32,602 bases of DNA from Planctomycetota bacterium (GTDB taxonomy: Bacteria; Planctomycetota; UBA1135; GCA-002686595). The stretch covers positions 1-32,602 of the forward strand of contig PKCK01000118.1 of assembly GCA_002862085.1 (NCBI GenBank), in the 5' to 3' direction. Within the stretch, counting starts at the first letter, position 1. Each line of letters opens with the position of its first letter. Shown one piece after another: positions 18,048 through 26,679 of this stretch. Under the pieces are notes generated by a model. The model had not been told where the DNA came from and did not search any database. It saw nothing but the letters and a program-made list of their open reading frames with translations. The translations under genes were made by a program, and so were the position numbers.

Positions 18048-18880
18048 TCACTGCTCGCCGTAGACGCGCACGTAGTCGACCTCGACCATCGACGGGAACG
18101 GCGTCGAGGCGTTCGGTGGCTCGAGGAAGTTGCCCCCGACGGCGAGGTTGAGGATCAGGAAGAAGTTCTTGTCGAAGACCCAGCCCCCAGACTCTGGAGG
18201 CAGAAACTCGGGAGTGAGCTCGAAGTAGGGCACCCCGTCTACGTCCCAGATCAGGCGTCCGGGCGCCTTGGTGAGCCCATAGACGTGGAAGTCGGCGGTG
18301 AAGTCTGCGCCGTAGGCACTCGAGCCGATGCCCGAGCCCCCGCTGTAGCCAGGCCCATGAACGGTCCCGTGGACGACGCCTGGCTGCGAGCCGCGCGCCT
18401 CGAGGATGTCGATCTCGCCGCAGTCGGGCCAGCCGATCGTCGAGAAGTCCTCGCCGAGCATCCAGAAGGCCGGCCACAGCCCACTGCCTGCGGGCACCTT
18501 GATGCGGGCCTCGATCCGCCCGTAGTCGAACGTGAAGAGACCCTCGGTCTTGATGCGACCGCTGGTGTAGGCGTTGCTTTGGTAGGACTCCTCGAGGGCG
18601 ACGATCTCCAGCACCCCATCACCGGACAGCCGCACATTGTCGGTGCGATCGGTGTTGTGCTCGAGCTGCTCGTTGCCCCAGCCGTGCCCACCGATGTCGT
18701 AGGTCCACTTCGAGGGATCGGGTGAGGTACCGGCAGGACCGTCGAACTCGTCGGCCCACAGCAGCCCATCGAAGACCGGCACGGCCGTGTCTTCGGTGGT
18801 CTCGTCGTTGCCCCACGGACCAGGCTGAAAGGGCCCTACGTCACGGGCGCAGGCGCTGAGGAAGAGCAGGGTGAGCACAC

Positions 18881-18884
<4 letters not shown>
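18048..18884 (-). CDS. GH16 endo-beta-1,3-glucanase (laminarinase-like) lipoprotein
   Basis: Predicted lipid-anchored endoglucanase of 278 residues. The GTG at 18884 overlaps the upstream stop (GTGA). The signal SVLTLLFLSAC gives lipidated Cys 12, followed by an acidic spacer to about 35 and then a complete GH16 jelly-roll. The catalytic motif GEIDILE has nucleophile Glu 157, Asp 159 and acid/base Glu 162. WADEFDG at the start, WGNEQLEHNT, SGRIKTEGLFTFDYGRIEAR and GLWPAFWMLG are bacterial laminarinase-type signatures; the extra residue within EIDILE (the beta-bulge form) fits the beta-1,3-glucanase group. It lacks an attached carbohydrate-binding module; the gene just upstream encodes separate candidate modules. 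Confidence 0.95.
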
Positions 18885-20320
<1,436 letters not shown>

Positions 20321-20322
20321 GG

Positions 20323-21546
20323 CTACTCCGAGGTGAGGGATGCGGCTGCGCTCCATGGGGAAGCGCGAGTCAAGCGACTAGTGTCGGCCAGTGCCGCTTC
20401 GAGAACGTGTGTGGCTGCGCCGATCGCGACGTCGTCGGGTCCGATTCGTGACGTGACGACATCGCCTTCGGCGAGAGTGGTGTGGAGCGCTCGCTCCCTG
20501 AGCGTCGCACGAAGCGGCGCCACGAGGAGCTCTCCGGCATCTGCAAGGCTACCGCCTAGGACGACGCGTGACGGGTTCACGAGGTTGAACAGGTTTGCCA
20601 CCGCCAGACCGACGTAGCGACCCGCCTCGTGGATCACCGCCGTCGCCGACGGCTCTCCGCGTCGCGCTGCGGTGACCAGGCCCGTGACCGAGGACGGTGC
20701 ATGAGGGCCGTCGGCCTCTCGGATCTGACGCAGGAGGTGGCCCGTTCCGATCATGGCCTCGAGGCATCCAGTGAGGCCACACCGGCAGATCGGGCCGTTC
20801 GGGTCGATGGAGGTGTGGCCAATCTCGCCGGCCAGCCCGCCCGCCCCTCGGTAGAGGTGCCCGTTGAGGTACAGCCCCGCTCCGACACCGGTGCCCAGCT
20901 TGACGTACACGAAGTCGTCGACGTTGCGGGCGGCTCCCCACCAGCGCTCGGCCAGCGCACCCATGTTGGCGTCGTTGTCGATGCTGACCGGCACGCCGAA
21001 GGTCTCCTCCAGCACCTGACCAGGGCGATGCCCCACCCAGCGCGGCAGGATGCGCGGGTTGAGACCATCTGGATCTTCGAGGTCGATCGGGCAGGGCACG
21101 GCCAAGCCCACGCCGACCCAACGCTCCTCGTCGCTTGCCTGATCGATCACTTCATGCACAGCATGGACGAGCAGAGCGAGCGCGCCCTCGGGATCGGTCT
21201 GTACATCGTGACGTGACGAGAACCGAGAGAGCAGGCGCCCCCGAAGGTCGCAGCGAACGGCGGTCACATGGGTCGCACCCATGTCGATTCCCACGACGAA
21301 GAAGCGCTCATCGGAGAACTGCAGCACGATGGGCGGGCGCCCTCCTCGCGAGCGAGCGACGTGCGACTCTCTGACGAGCTCATCTCCGAGCAGCTCATCG
21401 ACGATGACCGACACAGTGGATCGCGAGAGGCCGGTGCGGCGCGACAGGTCAGACCGGGAGAGCTGCTGCTCCTTCCAGATCAGGTTCAGGAGGAGACTCC
21501 TGTTGATCTCGCGGATCTGCCTGGGGGCCGCACCTCGCATGCTCAT
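20323..21546 (-). CDS. ROK-family transcriptional repressor
   Basis: DNA-binding sugar sensor of 407 residues. An N-terminal winged helix-turn-helix (about 15-62; LSRSDLSRRTGLSRSTVSVI) is followed by an ROK/ASKHA domain. That domain has VVGIDMGATHV at 84-94, SIDNDANMGALAE at about 188-200, KLGTGVGAGL, and the zinc-binding GHTSIDPNGPICRCGLTGCLEA with His 244, Cys 254, Cys 256 and Cys 261. The helix-turn-helix marks it as a NagC/XylR-type regulator rather than a sugar kinase. Its ATG overlaps the upstream lipoprotein stop by 4 nt, so it is made from the operon it probably controls. The candidate operators are the palindromes at 26460-26480 and 26648-26668. The inducer is presumably glucose or a glucan oligosaccharide (inference). 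Confidence 0.92.
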   Translation of the reverse strand: MSMRGAAPRQIREINRSLLLNLIWKEQQLSRSDLSRRTGLSRSTVSVIVDELLGDELVRESHVARSRGGRPPIVLQFSDERFFVVGIDMGATHVTAVRCDLRGRLLSRFSSRHDVQTDPEGALALLVHAVHEVIDQASDEERWVGVGLAVPCPIDLEDPDGLNPRILPRWVGHRPGQVLEETFGVPVSIDNDANMGALAERWWGAARNVDDFVYVKLGTGVGAGLYLNGHLYRGAGGLAGEIGHTSIDPNGPICRCGLTGCLEAMIGTGHLLRQIREADGPHAPSSVTGLVTAARRGEPSATAVIHEAGRYVGLAVANLFNLVNPSRVVLGGSLADAGELLVAPLRATLRERALHTTLAEGDVVTSRIGPDDVAIGAATHVLEAALADTSRLTRASPWSAAASLTSE

Positions 21547-22181
21547 TCCCAGGTGATGTCGTCGATGTGCAGCACGACGGGCCCGTCCGGGTCACCGCCG
21601 ATCGAGAAGCCGAAGCCCCCGATCACCGCATCATAGGTCTCTCCGGACAGGTCGAGGACGACCTCTGTCGGAGTCTCGGTCAGCGCCGCGCTCGTCCGAA
21701 CATCGAACGTGTCCGAGAAGTCCCCTGCGATGCCGCCTGCAAAGAGCTCGATCGTGGCGGGCGTCTCCGCCCAGGCCCAGGCCCGGATCGCCGTTGCGCC
21801 GGGCGCGATCGGAATGCCGGCGGTCTGCCCCCAGTTGTTCTCCGGACCCTGCCAGTAGATCCCCGCCCAGCCAACACCAGCCGGGGTCCACGTGAGCCGG
21901 TGACAGTTACCTAGGCCCTCTCCTGCACGCTGCGGGCAGGCCGGTGAGTCCGAGAGTCCGCCGACCTCGGCATCGCCCATGTAGCCGGATGCAGCGAAGA
22001 CATCGTCGACCGCAAAGGGCAGCGAGACGGGACCGGCAGGCGTCGTACCACCGCCCCCACCACCGCCGGTACCACCGCCCACCCCGCCGACAGTCGGCAC
22101 GGTCTCCACCCCACCGGCAGTCACGGCTGCAGTGTCGCGCACGTCGACGTTGGTGGCGCACGCCAGGATCATCCAGAGCAT
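21543..22181 (-). CDS. Lipoprotein with one copy of the unnamed SGYMGD domain
   Basis: Small lipoprotein of 212 residues. MLWMILAC is a minimal lipoprotein signal (Cys 8), followed by a Thr/Gly-rich spacer to about 50. A single domain (about 53-212) is clearly related to the two in the neighbouring lipoprotein: FAASGYMGDAEVGG, GWAGIYWQGPENNWG, FAGGIAGDFSDTF and LHIDDITWE. No catalytic residues stand out. Its ATG overlaps the upstream stop by 1 nt and its stop overlaps the ROK start by 4 nt. It probably binds the same ligand class as its relative; binding is inferred from the fold pattern and the glucan locus. Confidence 0.83.
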   Translation of the reverse strand: MLWMILACATNVDVRDTAAVTAGGVETVPTVGGVGGGTGGGGGGGTTPAGPVSLPFAVDDVFAASGYMGDAEVGGLSDSPACPQRAGEGLGNCHRLTWTPAGVGWAGIYWQGPENNWGQTAGIPIAPGATAIRAWAWAETPATIELFAGGIAGDFSDTFDVRTSAALTETPTEVVLDLSGETYDAVIGGFGFSIGGDPDGPVVLHIDDITWE

Positions 22182-22792
22182 CAGGGCACCCAGTACAGGT
22201 CGTCGATGATCAGCTCGTCGCCCAGCGTGCCCTCGTTGCCCACGATCAACAGAGGCGCCTCGGTGCGCTCGAGCCCAGAGGCCAGCTCATCCAGCGGCAG
22301 GACCACGGTGTGCCACTCGCCGTCCGGCACGAACCCGAAGTCGACCAACGGCCACTCGAACTGGCCGTCACCCGTGATCATCCCGATGCGTGTGGAGCCA
22401 AAGGAGGCGTCCGACGACTTGAGCGTCAGGTGCAGCGTCGACCAGGAGCTGAAGTCGCGGAAGCCATCCTCGAAGTGGACCCCGCCACCAAACCAAGGCC
22501 CCCCACCGTGCACGAGTCGCTCGGCCGACAGCCCCTCGACGCGATCGTCGGTGACCGTCTGGAAGAACGTGCCCTCGTAGATGTAGTAGAAGACACCAAG
22601 GTTATCGATGGGGATAGCGTGCGATGCGCCGCCCTCGTAGAAGAGGTTGACCGTCAGGCGCAGGTCGCCCGGCGAGTACGGCGCATCGCCCTCGAGCACC
22701 TCGCTGCCCTCGAGCCAGCCGAGATCTTCTTGCGAGGCGTAGTCGTCGCCGCCCGGGAGGGGGCGGCACGCAAGCAGCAGCATGAGGATCAT
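22181..22792 (-). CDS. Small lipoprotein, beta-sandwich and possibly glycan-binding
   Basis: Predicted lipoprotein of 203 residues. ATG 22792 overlaps the upstream stop (ATGA) and gives a clean signal MILMLLLACRP with Cys 9; the longer frame to 22819 would bury the signal. The mature part is all-beta in look: DLRLTVNLFYEGGASHAIPI, FSSWSTLHLTLKSSD, GEWHTVVLPLDEL and the closing DELIIDDLYWVP. The last two resemble the end of CBM-like jelly rolls and of the SGYMGD domain (DD-aromatic), but SGYMGD and the WAG-WQ motif are absent, so it is a different family. No enzyme motif seen. Ligand unknown. Confidence 0.78.
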   Translation of the reverse strand: MILMLLLACRPLPGGDDYASQEDLGWLEGSEVLEGDAPYSPGDLRLTVNLFYEGGASHAIPIDNLGVFYYIYEGTFFQTVTDDRVEGLSAERLVHGGGPWFGGGVHFEDGFRDFSSWSTLHLTLKSSDASFGSTRIGMITGDGQFEWPLVDFGFVPDGEWHTVVLPLDELASGLERTEAPLLIVGNEGTLGDELIIDDLYWVP

Positions 22793-23355
22793 TCGATCTC
22801 CAGCGGCTGGTTGGTGCACAGCAGCTCGCCCTCTGGGCCAGTCGCCATGATCCAGCCTGGCGGAAGGGGGTCGCCTCGATCCATCAGGGCCTGGCAGGTC
22901 CAGGTCGAGAGCGGCGTCGCGACGGTGCCGGTCGCATCGTAGGTCACCGCGTCGGGGAAGTTGGTGAGCACCGAGGTGTAGGCGCGCCCTGCGAGGTCAT
23001 CGAGGAACGGGAGCTCGTCGGGCTCGGCGCGGCTCTGGTCCACGATCGCCTGGAGCTTGTCGGCGACGTAGAACTGATTCTCCCCGATTGGGATGAACGT
23101 CAGGAAGGTGGCCCAGATGTAGAACCCCGCGACGGGGTTCGGGTGCGTCGTGATGTCCCAGCGGAGATCTTCGCTGATCGGGTACTGCGCGAACGGGTTG
23201 TTCGAGTCGAACATCACGGAATCATCCGGGTAGATTCCCATGTTCTTGGCCGACACGTTCAGCTCGAGCGCGTCGAGATCGACCCCGTAGAAGTAGCGAG
23301 CAGGCTCCGGTGGCGTGCAGGCTCCGAGGATCAGCAGCGGCAGCAAGCGTCTCAC
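22789..23355 (-). CDS. Lipoprotein of unknown function in the glucan operon
   Basis: I do not recognise this family. The protein has 188 residues. GTG 23355 overlaps the stop of the large upstream gene (GTGA) and gives a lipoprotein signal, RRLLPLLILGAC, with Cys 13; a longer frame to 23400 is unlikely. The mature part has YGVDLDALELNVSAKNMGIY, FDSNNPFAQYPI, FYIWATFLTFIPIGENQFYV (possible buried strand pair) and a C-terminal section with two Cys (STWTCQALMDRGDPLPPGW and ELLCTNQPLEIE) that could form a disulfide. It directly follows the GH/beta-barrel fusion gene, so it could be a plug or surface partner for that protein. That idea rests only on gene order. Confidence 0.75.
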   Translation of the reverse strand: MRRLLPLLILGACTPPEPARYFYGVDLDALELNVSAKNMGIYPDDSVMFDSNNPFAQYPISEDLRWDITTHPNPVAGFYIWATFLTFIPIGENQFYVADKLQAIVDQSRAEPDELPFLDDLAGRAYTSVLTNFPDAVTYDATGTVATPLSTWTCQALMDRGDPLPPGWIMATGPEGELLCTNQPLEIE

Positions 23356-26300
23356 AGGGCCACCTCGATGTAGGACGCCAGCTCCCACTCGTTGCCCCAC
23401 GTCCCGTTGGGCGAGAGGACGAAGCGCTCGGAGTACTTGTCGAGCCAGCGGATGTTGGTGAGCACACCGAACTTGGTCGGGAAGATTCCGTCGATCCGTC
23501 GGCCGAAGCCGCGAGAGAGATCACCCGAGAGCTGTAGGGGGTACGTCAGGTTGAAGTCCCGGTGGTAGTCGTAGGGGCCCCAGTCTCCCACACGTGCCGC
23601 TCCCTTGAGCGTGGAGCGGTTCCACCACAGGCTGCTGTCGACGCCGTAGCGGGTCACGAGGCGCTGACTGTCTCCATCAGCCTGACCGGTGCCACCGTAG
23701 GGCTTGACGATCCATCGAACGCCGCGCCCGGGGTTGACGATGAAGCGCCCCGTCACGTCGAGCAGGCTCGCGGGCGGTGGAGCCCCGGGGAACGCGAACA
23801 TCATGCCCTCGGCCGTCCAGCCGAAGTCTGCGTCACGTGAGGTCGGGTAGCGACGGTAGACGATGTCGATGCTGCCCGCGAAGTTCGCATCCTCCCGCCA
23901 GTCGTTGTCCCAGAGCCACATGAACGTGCCCGGCGTCGGATCGAACGCGAGCAGCAGCTCGAGCCCCAGCATCTCGCGGTTGCCGAGGACTGCAAACGGG
24001 CTGATCAGCTTGTTGCGCGGCACGATGGATGGGTACCAGATGCCCGAGTCGGGCGACAGGCCACCTCCAACCACGGGCAGCGGGCCATCGAGCGGCTTCT
24101 GGTAGATGGCGTTCGGCGCGATCTGCAGCTGTCCGATGCTGACGGCCGCACCACCCATCACGTTCCACTGGTTGCCTCGGAAGTCGTCCTTCAGCGACCA
24201 GCCCGTGATCGTCGTCGTCCGGTCACCACCGCCCGCGTCAGCGACGCGACCCTTGTAGTTGCCCTGGACGTAGGCGTTCACCGGGCCCGCTGCGAAGGTG
24301 ACCTTGCCCTTCGCGCCCAGCGTGTCGAACCAGTAGATCTCGTCCTCGGTGAAGCGGTACCCGCTGTCGAGGTAGCTCGGCCCATCGACCTCTTCGGCCG
24401 ACATGAAGGTCATGCCGATCTTCTCGGTACCAGCCCACAGACCACCGACCTCGAGCTTCGTCTCACCGAGCTGGTAGCCGGTGTACAGGCTGGTCTTGCG
24501 CGTGAGCTGCTCCTGGATGACACGTTGCCCGCCCACCTGCGGCGGCGCGGCGATGTCTTCCTGGTGCATCAGCGAGTACTCGAGGGCTCCGCGCTCCTTG
24601 TAGTACTTAGCGATCATCGTGGGGTTCGCGCCCCAGAACAGCTGGGGACCCGCGGCGATCTTCAGTCCATCGAGCTTCTTCTTGCCCGTCCACACCACAC
24701 CGAGCGGGGCCTCGCCGTTGTAGATGTCGAGGTTGGGGCCGTAGTAGGCCTCCTGGAACATGCCGAAGAAGTCGCCCTCGTACTGCCAGTGGTAGTGCCC
24801 GACGCGGTAGAAGCCCTCGAGCTCGAAGCCCTTCTCGTCGACGTGGAACTCCGCGGCGTAGACCCTGACGCGGTCGCGGTCCATCCACTCGACCGGATCA
24901 CCGGCCGCGTCGATCAGCGACACAGGCTCTCCACGGCTCTCGTAGAAGATCTCGTTGATCGTCGCCGTGTTCACGTTGCCGAGCACCGAGAAGTCGACTC
25001 GCGCGCTGACCTTCTTCGACGGCTCGACTCTAAAGCCCGGAAAGAAGCTCTCCATGTGGTCGAGGGTGCGACTACCGCGGTTGGAGCCCACACGACTTCC
25101 GCCCACCGTCCACATGGAGAGCTCGGTCCGGAGATTCGCAACCACGGCCCGCTTCATCTGCGACAGCTCCCGCTGTGCATTGAGGCCTTGGTAGGTCGCT
25201 GCGTACGATCCCGAGTCGATCGCCGAGAAGTGTTCGTCGATCTCGGCCATGTCAGCCGAGTACGGATCGAGGACGAACGCGTCCTTCAGCATCCAGTAGG
25301 CCGAGCGCGGGTAGACCGTGTAGAGCCCACGGTCGTTGCGCTCGCCCTTCGAGGCGATGCCGAACCACTCCTCGTTCATGTTGTTCTCGCCCGGCGTCCA
25401 GTCGCGCCGGTAGGCATCGTTCTCCCAAGATGCGGCTGGATCGTGAATGTCGAGATTCTCGGTCTGCCCTGTCTTCCACCAGCCGTCGGACCACTGGAAG
25501 ATGTAGCCGCCGATCGCGTTGTCCGCGCGGCCGTGGCCGGCCGTGTGCTCGTAGATCTCCTGCCACTGCCCGTGCAGGTACCAGGCCTGCATCACGTCGT
25601 CTTCGCGGCCCTGCGTGGCGTTGTACGCGTCGGAGCCGAACTCCGTGTACAGAAACGGCAGCTCGAGCTCGTCGGCGACGCGGTCGAACAGGTCGCGTGA
25701 CGAGACGCCGCGGTAGACGTTGGAGCCCATCACGTCGAGGTTCGGTGCGTACTCGGCGATGAGGTCGCTGTACTGCAGATCGCCATTGGCGATGCCGACG
25801 GGGTGCTTGTCGTCGACCGCGTGGATCGCGTCGATCACCTCGCCGTACATGCTGTAGAGCGACTTCGCGCGCTCGCGGTGCCTCTCCTCCTTCGGGAGGT
25901 TCTCGATCTCGAAGGACGACCAGGACAAGCCGTAGTTGTTCTCGTTTCCGAGCATCCACATCAGGATGCCACGCGTGTCCTTGTATCGCTCGGCCATCGC
26001 GATGATGTCGGCCTTGATCACCTCACGCGTTCGCGGATCCGCGTAGTTCGTGGACGGCCGCCAGACCCCATCGACGCTGAAGCCGTAGCGACCCATCGTG
26101 TGGTTCATCATCGTGGTGATGCCGTAGGTGTCGTAGATGTACTCGACCCACTCCGGGGGTATGTCCGGGAACTGGCGAATGGAGTTCACGCCCATTCCCC
26201 GCAGGAGCTCCATCTCGGCGTCGAGAGCGTCCTGCACCACGTCGGGGTGCTGGCCCCAGAAGTCGTAGGTGTAGTTCTCACCGATCGGCATGTAGCCCCA

Positions 26301-26447
26301 GTTCATGCCTCGCACGAAGTACGGCTCTCCGTCGACGAGGAGCCTCCAGCCATCCTCCGCACGGTCGACCACAACCGTGTTTGGCCCTTCGACGGGCTGG
26401 CCGAGCGCGATTGACGCGGCGAGGAGAGCGTGGGGGAACAGAGGCAT
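23352..26447 (-). CDS. Large glycosidase: GH2-like TIM barrel joined to a putative outer-membrane beta-barrel
   Basis: Predicted exported protein of 1031 residues, first gene of the leftward glucan operon. A short signal (LLAASIALGQ) precedes a clan GH-A TIM barrel at about 22-420, with FVRGMNWGYMP, GVNSIRQFPDIPPEW, MWMLGNENNYG (acid/base Glu 169), DVMGSNVYRG, PFLYTEFGSDAYN (nucleophile Glu 269) and GGYIFQWSDGWWK. The remaining 600 residues are not enzyme-like. They are a succession of amphipathic, aromatic-rich strands with short turns (GFELEGFYRVGHYHWQYEG, LKIAAGPQLFWGANPTM, GSIDIVYRRYP, FGVLTNIRWLDKYSERFVL), as in outer-membrane barrels. The last residue is Leu rather than the usual Phe. 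The promoter and operator at 26460-26507 precede it. GH2 is my best name for the catalytic part; GH72/GH5-like glucanosyltransferases are alternatives. Confidence 0.8.
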   Translation of the reverse strand: MPLFPHALLAASIALGQPVEGPNTVVVDRAEDGWRLLVDGEPYFVRGMNWGYMPIGENYTYDFWGQHPDVVQDALDAEMELLRGMGVNSIRQFPDIPPEWVEYIYDTYGITTMMNHTMGRYGFSVDGVWRPSTNYADPRTREVIKADIIAMAERYKDTRGILMWMLGNENNYGLSWSSFEIENLPKEERHRERAKSLYSMYGEVIDAIHAVDDKHPVGIANGDLQYSDLIAEYAPNLDVMGSNVYRGVSSRDLFDRVADELELPFLYTEFGSDAYNATQGREDDVMQAWYLHGQWQEIYEHTAGHGRADNAIGGYIFQWSDGWWKTGQTENLDIHDPAASWENDAYRRDWTPGENNMNEEWFGIASKGERNDRGLYTVYPRSAYWMLKDAFVLDPYSADMAEIDEHFSAIDSGSYAATYQGLNAQRELSQMKRAVVANLRTELSMWTVGGSRVGSNRGSRTLDHMESFFPGFRVEPSKKVSARVDFSVLGNVNTATINEIFYESRGEPVSLIDAAGDPVEWMDRDRVRVYAAEFHVDEKGFELEGFYRVGHYHWQYEGDFFGMFQEAYYGPNLDIYNGEAPLGVVWTGKKKLDGLKIAAGPQLFWGANPTMIAKYYKERGALEYSLMHQEDIAAPPQVGGQRVIQEQLTRKTSLYTGYQLGETKLEVGGLWAGTEKIGMTFMSAEEVDGPSYLDSGYRFTEDEIYWFDTLGAKGKVTFAAGPVNAYVQGNYKGRVADAGGGDRTTTITGWSLKDDFRGNQWNVMGGAAVSIGQLQIAPNAIYQKPLDGPLPVVGGGLSPDSGIWYPSIVPRNKLISPFAVLGNREMLGLELLLAFDPTPGTFMWLWDNDWREDANFAGSIDIVYRRYPTSRDADFGWTAEGMMFAFPGAPPPASLLDVTGRFIVNPGRGVRWIVKPYGGTGQADGDSQRLVTRYGVDSSLWWNRSTLKGAARVGDWGPYDYHRDFNLTYPLQLSGDLSRGFGRRIDGIFPTKFGVLTNIRWLDKYSERFVLSPNGTWGNEWELASYIEVAL

Positions 26448-26459
26448 CGACCGTCCAGG

Positions 26460-26480
26460 TTAGTTCTGGTTACGAACAAA
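26460..26480. promoter_or_regulatory. Candidate ROK operator A (left promoter)
   Basis: TTAGTTC-N7-GAACAAA. It is an inverted repeat with 7-bp spacing, matching site B at the other side of the divergent spacer. It overlaps the proposed -10 of the leftward promoter, so a bound repressor would block transcription of the GH operon. The binding protein is inferred to be the ROK regulator at 20323-21546. Confidence 0.6.
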
Positions 26481-26507
26481 GTAGCACACGAACCCTGCCG
26501 TCGCCAA
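26478..26507 (-). promoter_or_regulatory. Candidate promoter of the glucan operon
   Basis: Read leftward, TTGGCG (26507-26502), an 18-nt spacer and TACTTT (26483-26478). Both hexamers are imperfect, but the -10 and the next five bases (TACTTTGTTCG) are identical to those of the rightward promoter at 26645-26655. A start near 26471 would leave a leader of about 24 nt before the ATG at 26447. Confidence 0.4.
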
Positions 26508-26621
26508 AGAAATCCCCAAATGGCGACGCCTAAATTATGGTTTCCCCATCTCCCCTTAAGAAGATACGGCTGATTGTGCTCACCACGCGCGGCTCTCCCA
26601 TCACCAAGTGCCACAAACGGA

Positions 26622-26650
26622 TTGCATGACGTGACCGCCTCTGGTACTTT
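26622..26650 (+). promoter_or_regulatory. Candidate promoter of the secreted triple-module gene
   Basis: TTGCAT at 26622-26627, a 17-nt spacer and TACTTT at 26645-26650. Transcription would begin near 26657, inside operator B. The ribosome site AAAGGAG at 26667-26673 sits 6 nt before the ATG at 26680, so the leader is only about 23 nt. Confidence 0.45.
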
Positions 26651-26668
26651 GTTCGAGTGACGAACGAA
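26648..26668. promoter_or_regulatory. Candidate ROK operator B (right promoter)
   Basis: TTTGTTC-N7-GAACGAA, the partner of site A. The two sites are 188 bp apart centre to centre and face opposite promoters. Site B covers the last -10 bases and the expected start point, the classical position for a repressor site. Confidence 0.6.
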
Positions 26669-26679
26669 AGGAGTCATCC

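Noticed and set aside
20323..21546. ROK protein as glucokinase
   Set aside because: The N-terminal helix-turn-helix and GHTSIDPNGPICRCG zinc motif in a 407-residue protein mark a transcriptional regulator; ROK kinases are about 300 residues without the helix-turn-helix.
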